Notes: generated by a model not told the origin, from the sequence alone. DNA of 64,000 bases from Chitinophagaceae bacterium (GCA_947488765.1 CANLAE010000002.1:62001-126000); one strand, 5' to 3'; shown: positions 26,134 to 36,894, counted from the stretch's first letter. Program-made: numbers and translations.

Positions 26134-27231
26134 ATGTCTTTAAAAGCCGGAATTGTTGGATTACCAAATGTTGGTAAAAGTACTTTGTTTAATGCAGTAA
26201 GTATCAGTGCAAAAGCACAGGCAAGTAACTATCGTTTTTGCACTATAGAACCCAATACAGGCTTGGTTGACGTACCTGATGAAAGGTTGCAGCAATTATC
26301 TGCTTTGGTAAATCCACAAAGGATTGTGCCAACGCAATTGGAGATTGTTGATATTGCCGGTTTGGTAAAAGGTGCAAGCAAAGGCGAAGGTTTGGGTAAT
26401 AAATTTTTGGCCAACATTAGAGAAGTAGATGCAATTATACATGTGATTAGATGTTTTGAAGATGAAAATGTATTGCGTGATGAAGGTGCGATAAACCCGA
26501 TGGGTGATAAAGCAATTATTGATACTGAATTGCAGTTGAAAGATTTGGAAAGTGTGGAAAGAAAATTACAGCGTACCGAAAAAATGGCGAAAACTGATCC
26601 TAAAGCCAAAGTGGAATTAGAAATATTGATGCGTTGCAAAACCCATTTGGATAATGGAGAAAACATACGCAGCTTGGGTTTGAGCAAAGAAGAGCAATTG
26701 GCTGTTGCCGATTTATTTTTATTGACCGAAAAAAGTGTATTGTACGTTGCCAATGTTGATGAAGCAAGTATGCATACGGGTAATAAATTTTCGGAAGCAT
26801 TGAAAAGTGGTGTACAAGGCGAAGGTGCTGAAGTGATTGTAATGTGTAATAATATTGAAGCACAAATTGCTGAAATGGAAGCCGAAGAAGACAAGCAAAT
26901 GTTTATGGAGGAATACAACATGAAAGAGCCTGCTTTGAATAGATTAATACAAACAGCTTACAGATTGTTGAACCTTGATACTTACTTTACAGCAGGCGTG
27001 CAAGAAGTAAGAGCATGGACTATTCACAAAGGTTGGAAAGCACCGCAAGCGGCAAGTGTAATACATACCGATTTTGAAAAAGGATTTATTAAAGCAGAAG
27101 TAATTGCTTTTATAGATTTTATAAAATATGGTAGCGAAGCTGCTTGCAGAGACAATGGCAAACTTCGTATTGAAGGCAAAGAATATTTAGTGCAAGATGG
27201 AGATGTGATGCATTTTAGGTTTAATGTTTAG
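26134..27231 (+). CDS. ychF: Ribosome-associated ATPase YchF
   Basis: Obg-family P-loop protein that prefers ATP over GTP and binds ribosomes; involved in stress responses. 365 residues, usual length. G1 motif GLPNVGKSTLFN is near residue 8, G3 region DIAGLVKGASKGEGLGN near 72, a coiled-coil insertion about 125-200, and a C-terminal TGS domain (about 280-365, with YFTAGVQEVRAW and YLVQDGDVMHFRF). Transcribed divergently from the SpmAB-like gene; the non-coding element at 26015 lies in the leader region. Confidence 0.96.
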   Translation: MSLKAGIVGLPNVGKSTLFNAVSISAKAQASNYRFCTIEPNTGLVDVPDERLQQLSALVNPQRIVPTQLEIVDIAGLVKGASKGEGLGNKFLANIREVDAIIHVIRCFEDENVLRDEGAINPMGDKAIIDTELQLKDLESVERKLQRTEKMAKTDPKAKVELEILMRCKTHLDNGENIRSLGLSKEEQLAVADLFLLTEKSVLYVANVDEASMHTGNKFSEALKSGVQGEGAEVIVMCNNIEAQIAEMEAEEDKQMFMEEYNMKEPALNRLIQTAYRLLNLDTYFTAGVQEVRAWTIHKGWKAPQAASVIHTDFEKGFIKAEVIAFIDFIKYGSEAACRDNGKLRIEGKEYLVQDGDVMHFRFNV

Positions 27232-27395
27232 GGGGCTGTAAGTTGTAGGAGGTAAGTTGTAAGTAGTAGGTTTTATGTAATCATTTATTGAGACTTCACT
27301 TAAAATATTTAAGTACAAAAATTTTAAAAAATTTGTACCTTGTTTCAACCAATGCGTTTTTATCTTGTTGTTAATTTTATTAAATAATTTTAATC

Positions 27396-27878
27396 ATGGC
27401 ACATCCTTCATTTGAATTAATTACCGCTTTAAAAGAAACAGCAAACAGGCTTCGTAATGGTGCATTTTATGCATGGGGAAATCATGGTGGTTGCAACTGC
27501 GGCAATCTGGTGCAAGTTGTGACTGATTTATCAAAAGAAGAAATATTACAATACGCTCATACTGGTATTGGCGAATGGACTGAACTCGCCGAAGAATACT
27601 GTGGCGTAACAAATGCTCCAATAAGTTTATTACTAAAAAAATTACAAGATATTGGCTTAACCCCTACTGATATTCATCATTTAGAATATTTGGATGATAA
27701 AACTGTATTACAAAATTTGCCAAACGGTTTCAGGTGGCTAAAAAGAAATGTTCGTGAAGATGTTATAGTATATTTTGAAACTTATGCCAACATTTTAGAA
27801 GAAGCATTTCTGGCAACAATTGAAATACCTGAGGAGGCATTTTTAATTCGTGAAAAATTAAAAATGGAATTGGTGTAA
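27396..27878 (+). CDS. Conserved hypothetical protein with HGGCNCG motif
   Basis: A 160-residue soluble protein without signal peptide or TM segment. The N-terminal segment FYAWGNHGGCNCGNLVQVVT (near 25-44) holds two Cys and a His that could bind metal. The remainder is mostly helical, with a conserved-looking EWTELAEEYCG and a C-terminal Glu-rich helix. I do not recognise a named family; no enzyme motif is evident. It stands alone between ychF and the convergent lactonase remnant. Confidence 0.65.
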   Translation: MAHPSFELITALKETANRLRNGAFYAWGNHGGCNCGNLVQVVTDLSKEEILQYAHTGIGEWTELAEEYCGVTNAPISLLLKKLQDIGLTPTDIHHLEYLDDKTVLQNLPNGFRWLKRNVREDVIVYFETYANILEEAFLATIEIPEEAFLIREKLKMELV

Positions 27879-27889
27879 TAAAATTGCTT

Positions 27890-29016
27890 TTATTCTTTTT
27901 CAATCATTTTCAAACATACCGGAGAACCCACTTTTATTTCAACACCCGTTTGTTGCAACAATCCTTTTGCGATATCTCTTTTAAACAAAACGACGTTATC
28001 AGAGTTTTGATTAGCAACCAATAGAAACTGATTGGAAGGATCTATGGTAAAGTTTCTTGGAGTTTTTCCGTAGGTTGATTGCAGTGCAATAAAATGAAGT
28101 AATCCTTTTTCATCAATACTATAAATTGTAATGTTGTTGTAGCTGCCTCTGTTGGTAGCATACAAAAATTTACCATCATTTGAAACATGAATATCGGCGC
28201 TGCCTTTATCAGTTTTTAAAGTAGTATCAGTACTAATTTTTTGTACCAACGTAGCTCTATTTTTAATGTAAGTATAGGCTAAAAATGACCACTCAACTCT
28301 TGAATAACGTACATCATTTTTTTAGATGTGCCAAATGCGACATGTCTTGGCCCACTGCCCGGTATTACTGAAATATCTTTTGTAGAATCAATTAATAAGG
28401 GTTGATATTTTGAGTTAGATGAAAATTCAAATTGACTAATTTTATCAGTGCCCAAATTTGTTGTGATTAGAAATTTTTCATCAGGGCTAAATACTGCTGT
28501 ATGCATGTGCGAAGCTTCTTGTCTTTCTTTTACAATGCTACTCCCCTTTTGTTGAATTAATTGACGGATGGTATCAATGCTACCATCTTTAAGAATTGGT
28601 AATACAGACAACGAACCCGCAGTATAATTTGCTGTAAACAACCAACGATTTTTTTTATCTGTATTGATGTAACAAGGACCTTCGGCATTTACTAACTGTG
28701 AATTAACAAAACGCAATGTGCCATTTGTTGCATTGAATGAAAAAGCACTAACACCATTGGGTTTTATTGCAGCATTTTGATTAACAGCATAGACGAATTT
28801 TTTATTATTACTGATAGATAAATAAGAAGAATTTTCGCAAGCAACTTTGCTGATGAATTTTACAGACCCATCATTTGGATTAAATTCATACACAGAAATA
28901 CCATCGCCGTTTCCTCTCGGTGGAGTATAAGTTCCAACAAACAAATAACTTGATTTTAGTTGTGCAAATGCAGAAATAGCGATAATTGAAAAAAAGATAG
29001 AGATCAGTAATTTCAT
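27890..29016 (-). pseudogene. Beta-propeller lactonase family protein, frameshifted
   Basis: Seven-bladed propeller of the 6-phosphogluconolactonase (Lactonase, PF10282) family, in two frames. The first 245 codons (28279-29016) carry a signal peptide (AFA|Q) and blades up to MYVIQELSGH. The frame then hits a stop; the missing blades continue at once in another frame (to 27890), reading AYTYIKNRA and then NDGKFLYATNRGSYN and FTIDPSNQFLLVANQN. One extra base in the run of five A at 28281-28285 would restore a single protein of about 375 residues, the usual family length. Either a real pseudogene or a homopolymer sequencing error. The TTG that opens the second part is not a natural start. Confidence 0.82.
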
Positions 29017-29076
29017 AAAAAACAGTATTGTTAAAAGTAAATCAGTTCACAAATAAAAAACAATTTTCTTTGCAAT

Positions 29077-30312
29077 ATGGTTAAAGATAAAAAACAAGCT
29101 GCATTAGGTTTCATATTTATCACATTATTAGTTGACATTATAGGTTTTGGATTAATAATTCCGGTAATGCCAAGGTTAATAGCACAACTAGAAAATTGTA
29201 CCATTAGTCAGGCATCGATTTATGGTGGGTATTTGTTATTTGCTTATGCAATCATGCAATTTTTGTGTGCTCCAATATTGGGGAATTTAAGTGACAGATT
29301 TGGTAGAAGACCCATACTATTATTCTCACTTTTTGGATTTGGTTTGGATTACTTATTAACCGGATTTGCGCCAAGTATTGAGTGGCTATTTGTTGGCAGG
29401 CTTGTTGCGGGAATTACCGGTGCTAGCTTTTCCACTGCCTCTGCATACATAGCAGATGTAAGTACTCCAGAGAAAAAGGCACAAAATTTTGGGATGATTG
29501 GTGTTGCATTTGGAGTTGGATTTATTATTGGACCTGCATTAGGAGGTTTCCTTGGAAAAATTGGATTAAGAGTTCCATTTTATGCTGCAGCCGGATTGGC
29601 ATTATGCAATTGGTTGTATGGTTATTTTATTTTACCAGAATCTTTAAGTAAAGAAAACAGAAGACCATTTAGTTGGAGAAAAGCAAATCCAATTGGTTCA
29701 TTAAAAATGTTACAAAAATTTCCTGTAATACTTGGATTGGTAGCATCTATTGGATTGTTATATATCGCTGCTCATGCAGTGCAAACTACATGGGGTTATT
29801 ATACCATGGAAAAATTTAAATGGGATGAAGCTATGATTGGTATCTCTTTAGCAATAGTAGGTTTGGCTGTAGCAATAATACAAGGAGGTTTGGTGAGAGT
29901 AGCAATACCAAAATTAGGGCAAGAAAGAAGTGTATATGTTGGCTTAGGTTTTTATACACTTGGATTTATTTTATTTGCCTTGGCCTCTAAAACATGGATG
30001 ATGTTTGCGTTTACAGGAGTATATACTTTAGGAGGATTGGCAGGTCCTGCATTACAAGGAATAATTTCCAATCATGTTCCTAAAAATGAGCAAGGAGAAT
30101 TGCAGGGAGCATTAACAAGTTTAATGAGTGCAAGCTCTATAGTAGGTCCTTTAATTATGACCAATATTTTTGCTTACTTTACATCAGCCAATGCACCTTT
30201 TTATTTTCCAGCAGCTCCTATGGCATTGGGTGCAACGCTGACTTTTATAGCAACATTACTTGCTTATAAAAATTTACAAATAGAAATTAAACGTAAGAAA
30301 AATTTGCAATAA
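29077..30312 (+). CDS. TCR/Tet-type MFS efflux transporter
   Basis: A 411-residue, 12-TM major facilitator. MFS motif A is in the first loop ([14 protein letters not shown], near residue 66), and the TM5 motif C-like [12 protein letters not shown] is near 146; the sequence matches the TCR/Tet subfamily that includes tetracycline and other drug/proton antiporters. The relation alone does not show antibiotic resistance; chromosomal members in Bacteroidota mostly have unknown substrates. The start ATG lies 4 bases after a TTTG box (29069-29072), suggesting an almost leaderless message. Confidence 0.88.
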   Translation: MVKDKKQAALGFIFITLLVDIIGFGLIIPVMPRLIAQLENCTISQASIYGGYLLFAYAIMQFLCAPILGNLSDRFGRRPILLFSLFGFGLDYLLTGFAPSIEWLFVGRLVAGITGASFSTASAYIADVSTPEKKAQNFGMIGVAFGVGFIIGPALGGFLGKIGLRVPFYAAAGLALCNWLYGYFILPESLSKENRRPFSWRKANPIGSLKMLQKFPVILGLVASIGLLYIAAHAVQTTWGYYTMEKFKWDEAMIGISLAIVGLAVAIIQGGLVRVAIPKLGQERSVYVGLGFYTLGFILFALASKTWMMFAFTGVYTLGGLAGPALQGIISNHVPKNEQGELQGALTSLMSASSIVGPLIMTNIFAYFTSANAPFYFPAAPMALGATLTFIATLLAYKNLQIEIKRKKNLQ

Positions 30313-30337
30313 AATATTTGGTACAAAAATCTGATTA

Positions 30338-31372
30338 TTAGAAAGTATTTCTAGGGCACCAATCTCCATATTTGTTATTAAGCAAAAAGCCAATAACAAA
30401 TTCATGTGTTCCCCTACTTACCGTATTTAAACGAGAAGTTGTAAAGTCATATGAATAACCAATGTTTAAAGTATTACTAATATTTACTCCTAACATAGCA
30501 GCAACTCCATCTTGGTATCTGTAGGAAGCTCCTGCCCAAATAATATCCTGATATTGAAATTTTGCATTGAAATCAATTCCCAATGGCAATGGACTCACGT
30601 AACGTAACATAGTAGAAGGTAAAAAGGAAATATCTTCACTAACAAAAAATTTGTAGCCTGCACTTAAAAAAATATGTGGCACTAGCTTTCCTGTTTCTAA
30701 AGCAACATAGTTATTATTGTATGTAATTTTTTGAGGTACAATTTGTTGAGCTGCCAATCCTACAAAGTAATCACTGCTATACAACCACAAACCTGCGCTT
30801 ATATCAGGACGCATATTATTCAAATAGGTACTACTTGCAACAGCAGGATCTTGTGTACCTCCTGCAAATTGTAATTTCGCAGCATCCAATCTTGTGTTGC
30901 TAATACCTGCGCTAATACCTGCGCTTAATGCAGTTTTAGGACCTATACCAATATGGTAGGCATATGTACCTGTTGCAATTGTTGTGTTTAAAGGGCCTGT
31001 AACATCATTCATAATTGTTACCCCAAAACCCCCATGATTTTCAGGTGCTGTATATTCCTGTACATATGATCTTCCTCTTGGATTTTCACCTGTTGCATGG
31101 AAGCTTGTTGGATTGATTCTATCATTATTTGTTTTTGTGGTAGGTGCATGCATTGTAAAATAAGTAGTAACGGGAGCACCCTCTAATCCAACCCACTGAG
31201 CACGATGACTTATTTTGACGTCTGTGTAATTTTCTATTCCAGCCACAGCAGGATTTACTATAAAATTATTTAATATATACTGCGTATAATATGGTCTTTG
31301 TTGGGCTACAACAGTTAATGATGCAACAACAAAAAAGCTAACTAAAAATATTTTGTTTTTCATACTTCTCAA
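30338..31372 (-). CDS. PorP/SprF family T9SS outer-membrane protein
   Basis: A 344-residue outer-membrane protein of the PorP/SprF family, which acts with type IX secretion and often has a large adhesin-like partner encoded next to it. Signal peptide ends VVA|QQ near residue 24, followed by the family start RPYYTQYILNNFIVNPAVAGIE. Repeated strand motifs (GAPVTTYFTMHAP, YAYHIGIGPKTALSAGI) and the C-terminal HEFVIGFLL support a barrel. It is immediately downstream of the giant PKD/T9SS protein on the same strand (71-base gap). Confidence 0.93.
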   Translation of the reverse strand: MRSMKNKIFLVSFFVVASLTVVAQQRPYYTQYILNNFIVNPAVAGIENYTDVKISHRAQWVGLEGAPVTTYFTMHAPTTKTNNDRINPTSFHATGENPRGRSYVQEYTAPENHGGFGVTIMNDVTGPLNTTIATGTYAYHIGIGPKTALSAGISAGISNTRLDAAKLQFAGGTQDPAVASSTYLNNMRPDISAGLWLYSSDYFVGLAAQQIVPQKITYNNNYVALETGKLVPHIFLSAGYKFFVSEDISFLPSTMLRYVSPLPLGIDFNAKFQYQDIIWAGASYRYQDGVAAMLGVNISNTLNIGYSYDFTTSRLNTVSRGTHEFVIGFLLNNKYGDWCPRNTF

Positions 31373-31443
31373 AAATAAAGGAAAGATTAGATAAAATTAA
31401 AGAAATTAAAGCCTTTAAAGAATTTTTCTTGTGTTGGTTAATT

Positions 31444-34400
31444 TTATTTAATAATTGTTACTGAACCACTAATTACATTTCGTCCATTTTTAGGATTAAT
31501 AATATAATAGTAAGTCCCTACAGGCAAAGGATTTCCATTGAATTTTCCATCCCATTGTTTTGCATAATTTATTGATGAGTAAAGCAATCTACCTCCTCTA
31601 TCAAAAACATCAATTGTTGCTCCGGGATAACTTTCTAAATATTGAATCTCCCATACATCATGGATTCCATCACCATTTGGAGAAAACACATTTGGAATAG
31701 TAGGCGCCAATAAAACTTTAATAAAAATTGTATCAGTTATACTACAACCTCCAATTCCTGTGAGCTTGGCTATATAAGTAATATCTTTAATTGGTGTTGA
31801 TCTTGGAACTGAAAGTGTATCTGAATTGAGATAAGTATTTGGAGTCCATAAAAAACTTGGATTAGTCGCAAAATAGCTTTTCGGATTTATTAAAACACTT
31901 CCTCCTTCCAGTACAAATAAATCCGGACCTAAATCTAATTTAGGGTATGGATGAACTGTCATTATTTTTGGCAAAGTATCACTTACACAACCTTGTGAAT
32001 TATAAATAAACAATTTCACTGTAAAGTTTCCTGTATCTGTATATTTTCTGAAAGGATTTTGCAAAGTTGAAGATGTGTTGTCTCCAAACACCCAATTCCA
32101 TTGAGTTACAGCACTTGTTTTACCATCACTTTTATCTGAAAAAAACAAAGTATCCCCTATACAAATTTCATTATTTGAAGGTAGCACAGTAAAGTCTGCC
32201 TTTGGTTGAGGGTATACTTTATCAAACATTTTAGTCAACGAATCAACACAACCGTCTTTGCTAGTTACAATGAGTTTTACCGGATAGCCTCCAAGTGGTG
32301 CCAACGCAGAATACTGATGTGTAGGATTTGGCAAAGTAGATGGTGTAAGATCATTAGGGTCACCAAAATTCCAAAGTCTGCTGAATAACGCTTGTGAATT
32401 ATCTGGTATTGTTGTTAAATCATTGAACGTACCTCTACCATCCGGCAAACAAATATCAGGTAATGAAAAATTAACAACCGGTAAATAATTTACCTTGATT
32501 GGTATTACTTTTATTGGACTTATACAACCACTATCTGTTATAACTTTCAGAGAAATATTATAATTCGTTAGTGTTCCCGATGTATATGTTTTTGTAAATG
32601 GATTGGCATTATTTCTTATTAAAGTAGTTGCATCACCAAAATCATATTGCCAAGTAACAATATTGCTAAAATTAGCCAGACAAGAATCAGTTATCGTAAT
32701 TGGATTTTTTTCGCAAATTGGTGAACTGAAACCAAAGTTTGCAGTTGGCGATGGCCAAACTGTTATGTTTCTTGTTGTGCTATCCTGACAACCTTTATTT
32801 GTTGTATAAACATATTTGATTGGGAATGTTCCCACACCAGCAATTGAAGGACTAAACAAACCTGTATTGCTGACTCCACTACCATAATAAGCAAATGCAG
32901 GAGAACCTCCTATTACCCCTCCTAATTCACTTGCCTGAGTTATTTGTCTTGGACTTGCATCAAAACAAATACCAGGTAACGTAAGGAATTGTGCCTTGGG
33001 ACTTGCATTAACTGTGATTGTTTTTATTTTAATATCAGCACAAGTTCCACCAGAATATGATACAAACTTTATGGTATAAGTTTTTGTGGCTGGTTGTTGA
33101 AAATCTGTATAAAGATGATTGTAAATTTCAGCAACATTTGGGGTATCATCAATTACTTTTTGAGTTGGATTATTTAAATAATCCCAATAGATTTCAACTT
33201 TCGTTAACCAACCGAAATCAACAGTGCTTATATTTTGGATATTTACAGGTGTATTGCTACACAAGCCTGTTGGATTTAGTACATCAAAATCAGATTTGGG
33301 TATAGAACCATTTACAGTAAATGAACTTGTGAGAGAATCTGTACAACCAGCACCAGATGTAACTATTAGTTTTACCTGATAATTATCTGATTTGTTGTAT
33401 TTGGTACTTCCATTTTTTATAGTTGATGTTGCAGGTGTAGGTCCTGGTATAACTCCAGTTAAATTAAAAGTCCATTTATACACAAATGAAGATTGAGTTC
33501 CATCTGCAATTTTAGTAGTATCATTAAATACTGCTGCAGCATCAGCCAAACAAACTTCAGGAATAGTATAACCAACTTGCGGTAAAGGATTGATAAGAAT
33601 AATTTTATTCATTGTATCACTCTTACATCCTTTATCAGTTTGTACCATATGTTTTACAGTATAGTTGCCCCAACTTGAATAAGTTTGATTAAATACATTT
33701 GAGTTGGTAAAATTATTTACAGTTGTATTTCCCATATCCCAGTACCAACGAACAATATTTCCAACATTAGGAACTGATTGTGTTGTAAAAGCAACACCAT
33801 TTTTTTCACATAATGGATTTGAATAAATAAAAGATGCGGTTGGTAATGGATTAATTACTATTGACTTTGTTGCAGTATCACTAAAACAACCTTTATCTGT
33901 TTTGTAATAAAATTTAACGGTATAGTTTCCTGCAGTTCCATATCTATAGTTATAAGATTGTAGTGTATCAACATAACTTCCACCACCTAAAGCATTTCTA
34001 TTCCAATACCAATTTGTAATAGTATTACCAACTCCCATACCTGTACTGATGTCTGTAAAGTTGGTGCTATCTCTTAAACACGTTTCTACTGTAACATTTA
34101 TTGTTGCCGGGGGTGCAGGATAAATGGTACTTAATACTTTACTTGAATCCTTAATACACCCATATTGAGAAATTGCTTTAAGATTTACAGTAAATGGTCC
34201 GGTTGAAGTGTAATTATGTAATGGATTTGAAATTGTAGTTGTTGGGGTTGCATCTCCAAAATTCCAAACATATGTTACGTTAGCTATTGTTCCATCAGCA
34301 ATAGTAGTTAAGTTATTGAATTGAGCTGTTCCTGTTGGCAAACAAACAATTGGTAAGCTAAAATTTGGAACAGGATTTTGACGCACTACAAATGTTTTTG

Positions 34401-36609
34401 GCACTAAAGAACTTTTACATCCAGTATTGCTCTGAGTCATTAATGTTACAGTATATGTTCCAGCTGTATTGTAAGTATGGTTGTAATTTAACGGCATTGA
34501 AGTTAAAGTATCTTTTGTGCCATCTCCAAAATCCCAATACCACTTTACGATACTTCCAACAGCAATTGTTGTACTATCTGTAAATAAAATAGATTTACTG
34601 GCACAAGTTGTATCACTAATTCCAAATTTTGTTACAGGATCACTACTGATTGAAATGTTTTTTGTAGTATCGCTAATACATCCAATATCCGAAAAAGAAG
34701 TCAGCTTTACAGGATAGGTTCCTGTGCCTGCTGTTAAATATTTTTTTACAGGATTTTTTACGCTGTCTATTGTAGCATCTCCAAACTCCCATTTCCATTT
34801 TACAGTAGGTCTGCCTAAACCATTTGTGGCATCAAGAAATTTTAAACTATCTGATAAACAACCATTATGCGTGTAGGTGAAATCTGAAATTGGCTTATCA
34901 AAAACTTGAATATCATAATTAATTTCTTGTACACCGCTGCAACCATCAGGAGTTGGATTATTTGCAAAAACTTTTATGGGATACGTTCCAGTTGCACTAA
35001 AAGAATAGAATTGTGGTAACTTATACACATATAATGTTCTGCCATCAATTACAAAACTACTATCGGCGACTGGAGAAGAATTAATAACATTGGTATTAGG
35101 AGATAAATTGGCATTGTTATTAAAATTCCATTCTAAAGATATTGGCTGGTAAGGCAATGTTATTGAAAACTTAAATGGTGTTCCTTTACAAGTAGAAGGA
35201 AAATTTACAGTGGCATATTGGTTTTGTAAAGTAACATATTGGTATAAATCCAAAACATTGCTACCAGCTGAATAGCCATAACTTTCAGCACTGCCAAATC
35301 CACATGCAATTGCATTAAATCCTGAATCACAAGTAACTGTATGCCCTTGTGATGCTATTTGAATTCTTGCATAAGCATAGGTGGGGTCTTGTGTAACTGG
35401 CGAAAACCTTGATGCATAAGATATACCATCAATTTTAAAGGTATTTATCGCACCGGGCGTATTCTTTAGAAAAACGTTTAAAAAATGTATTGTAATTGCA
35501 GTACCCGTGCTTGGTTGCATCGAATTTAATGTTACCTTATTTAAATTTTGTTCAATAGAGTTTAGGTAAAACATTTCTGGATCTCCAAGACCTGTATTTC
35601 CGCAATTTTGAGCTGTAGTTCCACCAGATGTAGTGAAATATTGGGCAACCATTATTCCTTTATCAGATTCAATCAAATTGGTTGTACTATTACTAAATTG
35701 ATAATAAAAGTTATTGGTAAAACTGGAAGATGGAATAATAGCACCATTTAGCTTAACAATAGATGTTGGATCGGGTCTAATAATTCTATAAAAATTTGTT
35801 TGAAAATTTGTCCCGTTATTTGTTGATGGAACCGTAATATACTTTTTACCCCAAGAAGAATTTGGATATACTTGTTGGTATAAATTGTCAGAAGATTGAG
35901 CAGCAGTTGTACAACCAATGGATATTTTACCACTTCCCGAAAAAACACCAATTCTTTTACAACCACTTGAACCTGTACTAATAGATTTGATTTTTGAACC
36001 CGTTAAATCAGATATGGACAAAAGTTGATAAATCTGTCCCTTATTTAAGGTAACTGTAAAAGGTACATTCGCTGCCTTTCCTCCTTTTGAGGCTTGGCTA
36101 GGTGTTATTTCAACAGTTGTGGCATCTTCAGTTGCAACAACCGCAAAATATGAATAAGAGTTTCCTTCGTTGGATACCTGTGTATAATTTATTGAATAGT
36201 ATTCTCTACCCAATACATTAGTTGGTAAACATAAAGTAGCTCCAGAAATGGCATTTACATAAATAAAGCTGTACACAACCACAGGGCTATTAGCTATTAC
36301 ATGAATTCCATGATTGTATTGTCCTTCATCTAGTAGAGCAGCAGTTCTAGGAATATCTACTGTTGTAATTTGATTAGCAGTAACAGAATATGCTTGACTA
36401 AATGAAATGCTTGGAATTTCAACCAATCCAGTTGTTGAAACATCGGAGGTTATATAAATCTGCATTTTTTCAGCCGCAGCAGTATTACTAAACATTCTAA
36501 CATGGTTACCATAAGCGACCCAAAAATCTTTTCCTTTATTAGAAAAATCTTGAGCAAATGATTTTGAAATTCCATAACTCAAAACAAGCAACAAAAACAA
36601 CTTTTTCAT
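31444..36609 (-). CDS. Giant PKD-repeat surface protein with T9SS type B sorting domain
   Basis: A 1721-residue secreted protein. Signal peptide ends SFA|Q near residue 20. Residues about 25-240 match the IgGFc-binding-like N-terminal domain common in these proteins (GKDFWVAYGNHVRM, then NSPVVVYSF). From about 570 to 1620 there are about ten PKD-type repeats, recognisable by W-(D/N/E)-F-G-D cores, some degenerate. The C-terminus is a CHU_C/gliding-motility type (type B) sorting domain (NVFSPNGDGIHDVWEI), attached by a T9SS partner. The PorP/SprF gene follows and is its likely export or anchoring partner. Adhesion or gliding is a family-based inference. Confidence 0.9.
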   Translation of the reverse strand: MKKLFLLLVLSYGISKSFAQDFSNKGKDFWVAYGNHVRMFSNTAAAEKMQIYITSDVSTTGLVEIPSISFSQAYSVTANQITTVDIPRTAALLDEGQYNHGIHVIANSPVVVYSFIYVNAISGATLCLPTNVLGREYYSINYTQVSNEGNSYSYFAVVATEDATTVEITPSQASKGGKAANVPFTVTLNKGQIYQLLSISDLTGSKIKSISTGSSGCKRIGVFSGSGKISIGCTTAAQSSDNLYQQVYPNSSWGKKYITVPSTNNGTNFQTNFYRIIRPDPTSIVKLNGAIIPSSSFTNNFYYQFSNSTTNLIESDKGIMVAQYFTTSGGTTAQNCGNTGLGDPEMFYLNSIEQNLNKVTLNSMQPSTGTAITIHFLNVFLKNTPGAINTFKIDGISYASRFSPVTQDPTYAYARIQIASQGHTVTCDSGFNAIACGFGSAESYGYSAGSNVLDLYQYVTLQNQYATVNFPSTCKGTPFKFSITLPYQPISLEWNFNNNANLSPNTNVINSSPVADSSFVIDGRTLYVYKLPQFYSFSATGTYPIKVFANNPTPDGCSGVQEINYDIQVFDKPISDFTYTHNGCLSDSLKFLDATNGLGRPTVKWKWEFGDATIDSVKNPVKKYLTAGTGTYPVKLTSFSDIGCISDTTKNISISSDPVTKFGISDTTCASKSILFTDSTTIAVGSIVKWYWDFGDGTKDTLTSMPLNYNHTYNTAGTYTVTLMTQSNTGCKSSLVPKTFVVRQNPVPNFSLPIVCLPTGTAQFNNLTTIADGTIANVTYVWNFGDATPTTTISNPLHNYTSTGPFTVNLKAISQYGCIKDSSKVLSTIYPAPPATINVTVETCLRDSTNFTDISTGMGVGNTITNWYWNRNALGGGSYVDTLQSYNYRYGTAGNYTVKFYYKTDKGCFSDTATKSIVINPLPTASFIYSNPLCEKNGVAFTTQSVPNVGNIVRWYWDMGNTTVNNFTNSNVFNQTYSSWGNYTVKHMVQTDKGCKSDTMNKIILINPLPQVGYTIPEVCLADAAAVFNDTTKIADGTQSSFVYKWTFNLTGVIPGPTPATSTIKNGSTKYNKSDNYQVKLIVTSGAGCTDSLTSSFTVNGSIPKSDFDVLNPTGLCSNTPVNIQNISTVDFGWLTKVEIYWDYLNNPTQKVIDDTPNVAEIYNHLYTDFQQPATKTYTIKFVSYSGGTCADIKIKTITVNASPKAQFLTLPGICFDASPRQITQASELGGVIGGSPAFAYYGSGVSNTGLFSPSIAGVGTFPIKYVYTTNKGCQDSTTRNITVWPSPTANFGFSSPICEKNPITITDSCLANFSNIVTWQYDFGDATTLIRNNANPFTKTYTSGTLTNYNISLKVITDSGCISPIKVIPIKVNYLPVVNFSLPDICLPDGRGTFNDLTTIPDNSQALFSRLWNFGDPNDLTPSTLPNPTHQYSALAPLGGYPVKLIVTSKDGCVDSLTKMFDKVYPQPKADFTVLPSNNEICIGDTLFFSDKSDGKTSAVTQWNWVFGDNTSSTLQNPFRKYTDTGNFTVKLFIYNSQGCVSDTLPKIMTVHPYPKLDLGPDLFVLEGGSVLINPKSYFATNPSFLWTPNTYLNSDTLSVPRSTPIKDITYIAKLTGIGGCSITDTIFIKVLLAPTIPNVFSPNGDGIHDVWEIQYLESYPGATIDVFDRGGRLLYSSINYAKQWDGKFNGNPLPVGTYYYIINPKNGRNVISGSVTIIK

Positions 36610-36763
36610 GCAAGGGGTTTTAACTAAATGTAGGACGCAATTTAATAAACATTCCTATAATTCAAACAATCATTTTTATCAAGTAATAATTTAAAAAATC
36701 TAGCCACATTCAAATAGAGAATTTTACAAAAAATCATTAATACTCACTTTTCCATTTTATTTT

Positions 36764-36795
36764 TTTGGCTATAAACTTTCCACCTACTATTTTTG
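36764..36795 (+). promoter_or_regulatory. Promoter of tRNA-Gln
   Basis: TTTG (36764-36767), 20 bases, then TATTTTTG (36788-36795), a full match to both boxes of the Bacteroidota consensus. Transcription would start near 36802, about ten bases before the tRNA. Confidence 0.65.
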
Positions 36796-36812
36796 CCACC
36801 CAATTAAAGGAT

Positions 36813-36883
36813 TGGTCTATAGTATAAGGGTAGTACAACTGATTTTGGTTCAGTATGTCTTGGTTCGAATCCAGGTAGACCAA
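36813..36883 (+). tRNA. tRNA-Gln (anticodon UUG)
   Basis: 71 bases. Acceptor TGGTCTA (36813-36819) pairs with TAGACCA (36876-36882), discriminator A at 36883. Anticodon stem ACTGA/TCAGT encloses loop TTTTGGT, giving anticodon UUG (Gln, codon CAA). T arm CTTGG-TTCGAAT-CCAGG. CCA is not encoded. A good promoter lies upstream and a terminator follows at 36895. Confidence 0.95.
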
Positions 36884-36894
36884 CAAAACCTTTT

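Noticed and set aside
27238-27271. Short direct repeat of GTAAGTTGTA after ychF
   Set aside because: Only two imperfect units in low-complexity sequence; no array, spacer or mobile-element feature.
28120-28249. Independent short gene starting with TTG at 28249
   Set aside because: It is the C-terminal part of the lactonase in a shifted frame; the upstream bases in this frame still code for propeller sequence.
29077-30312. Calling the MFS gene a tetracycline-resistance determinant
   Set aside because: Family similarity does not show substrate, and there is no mobile-element context.
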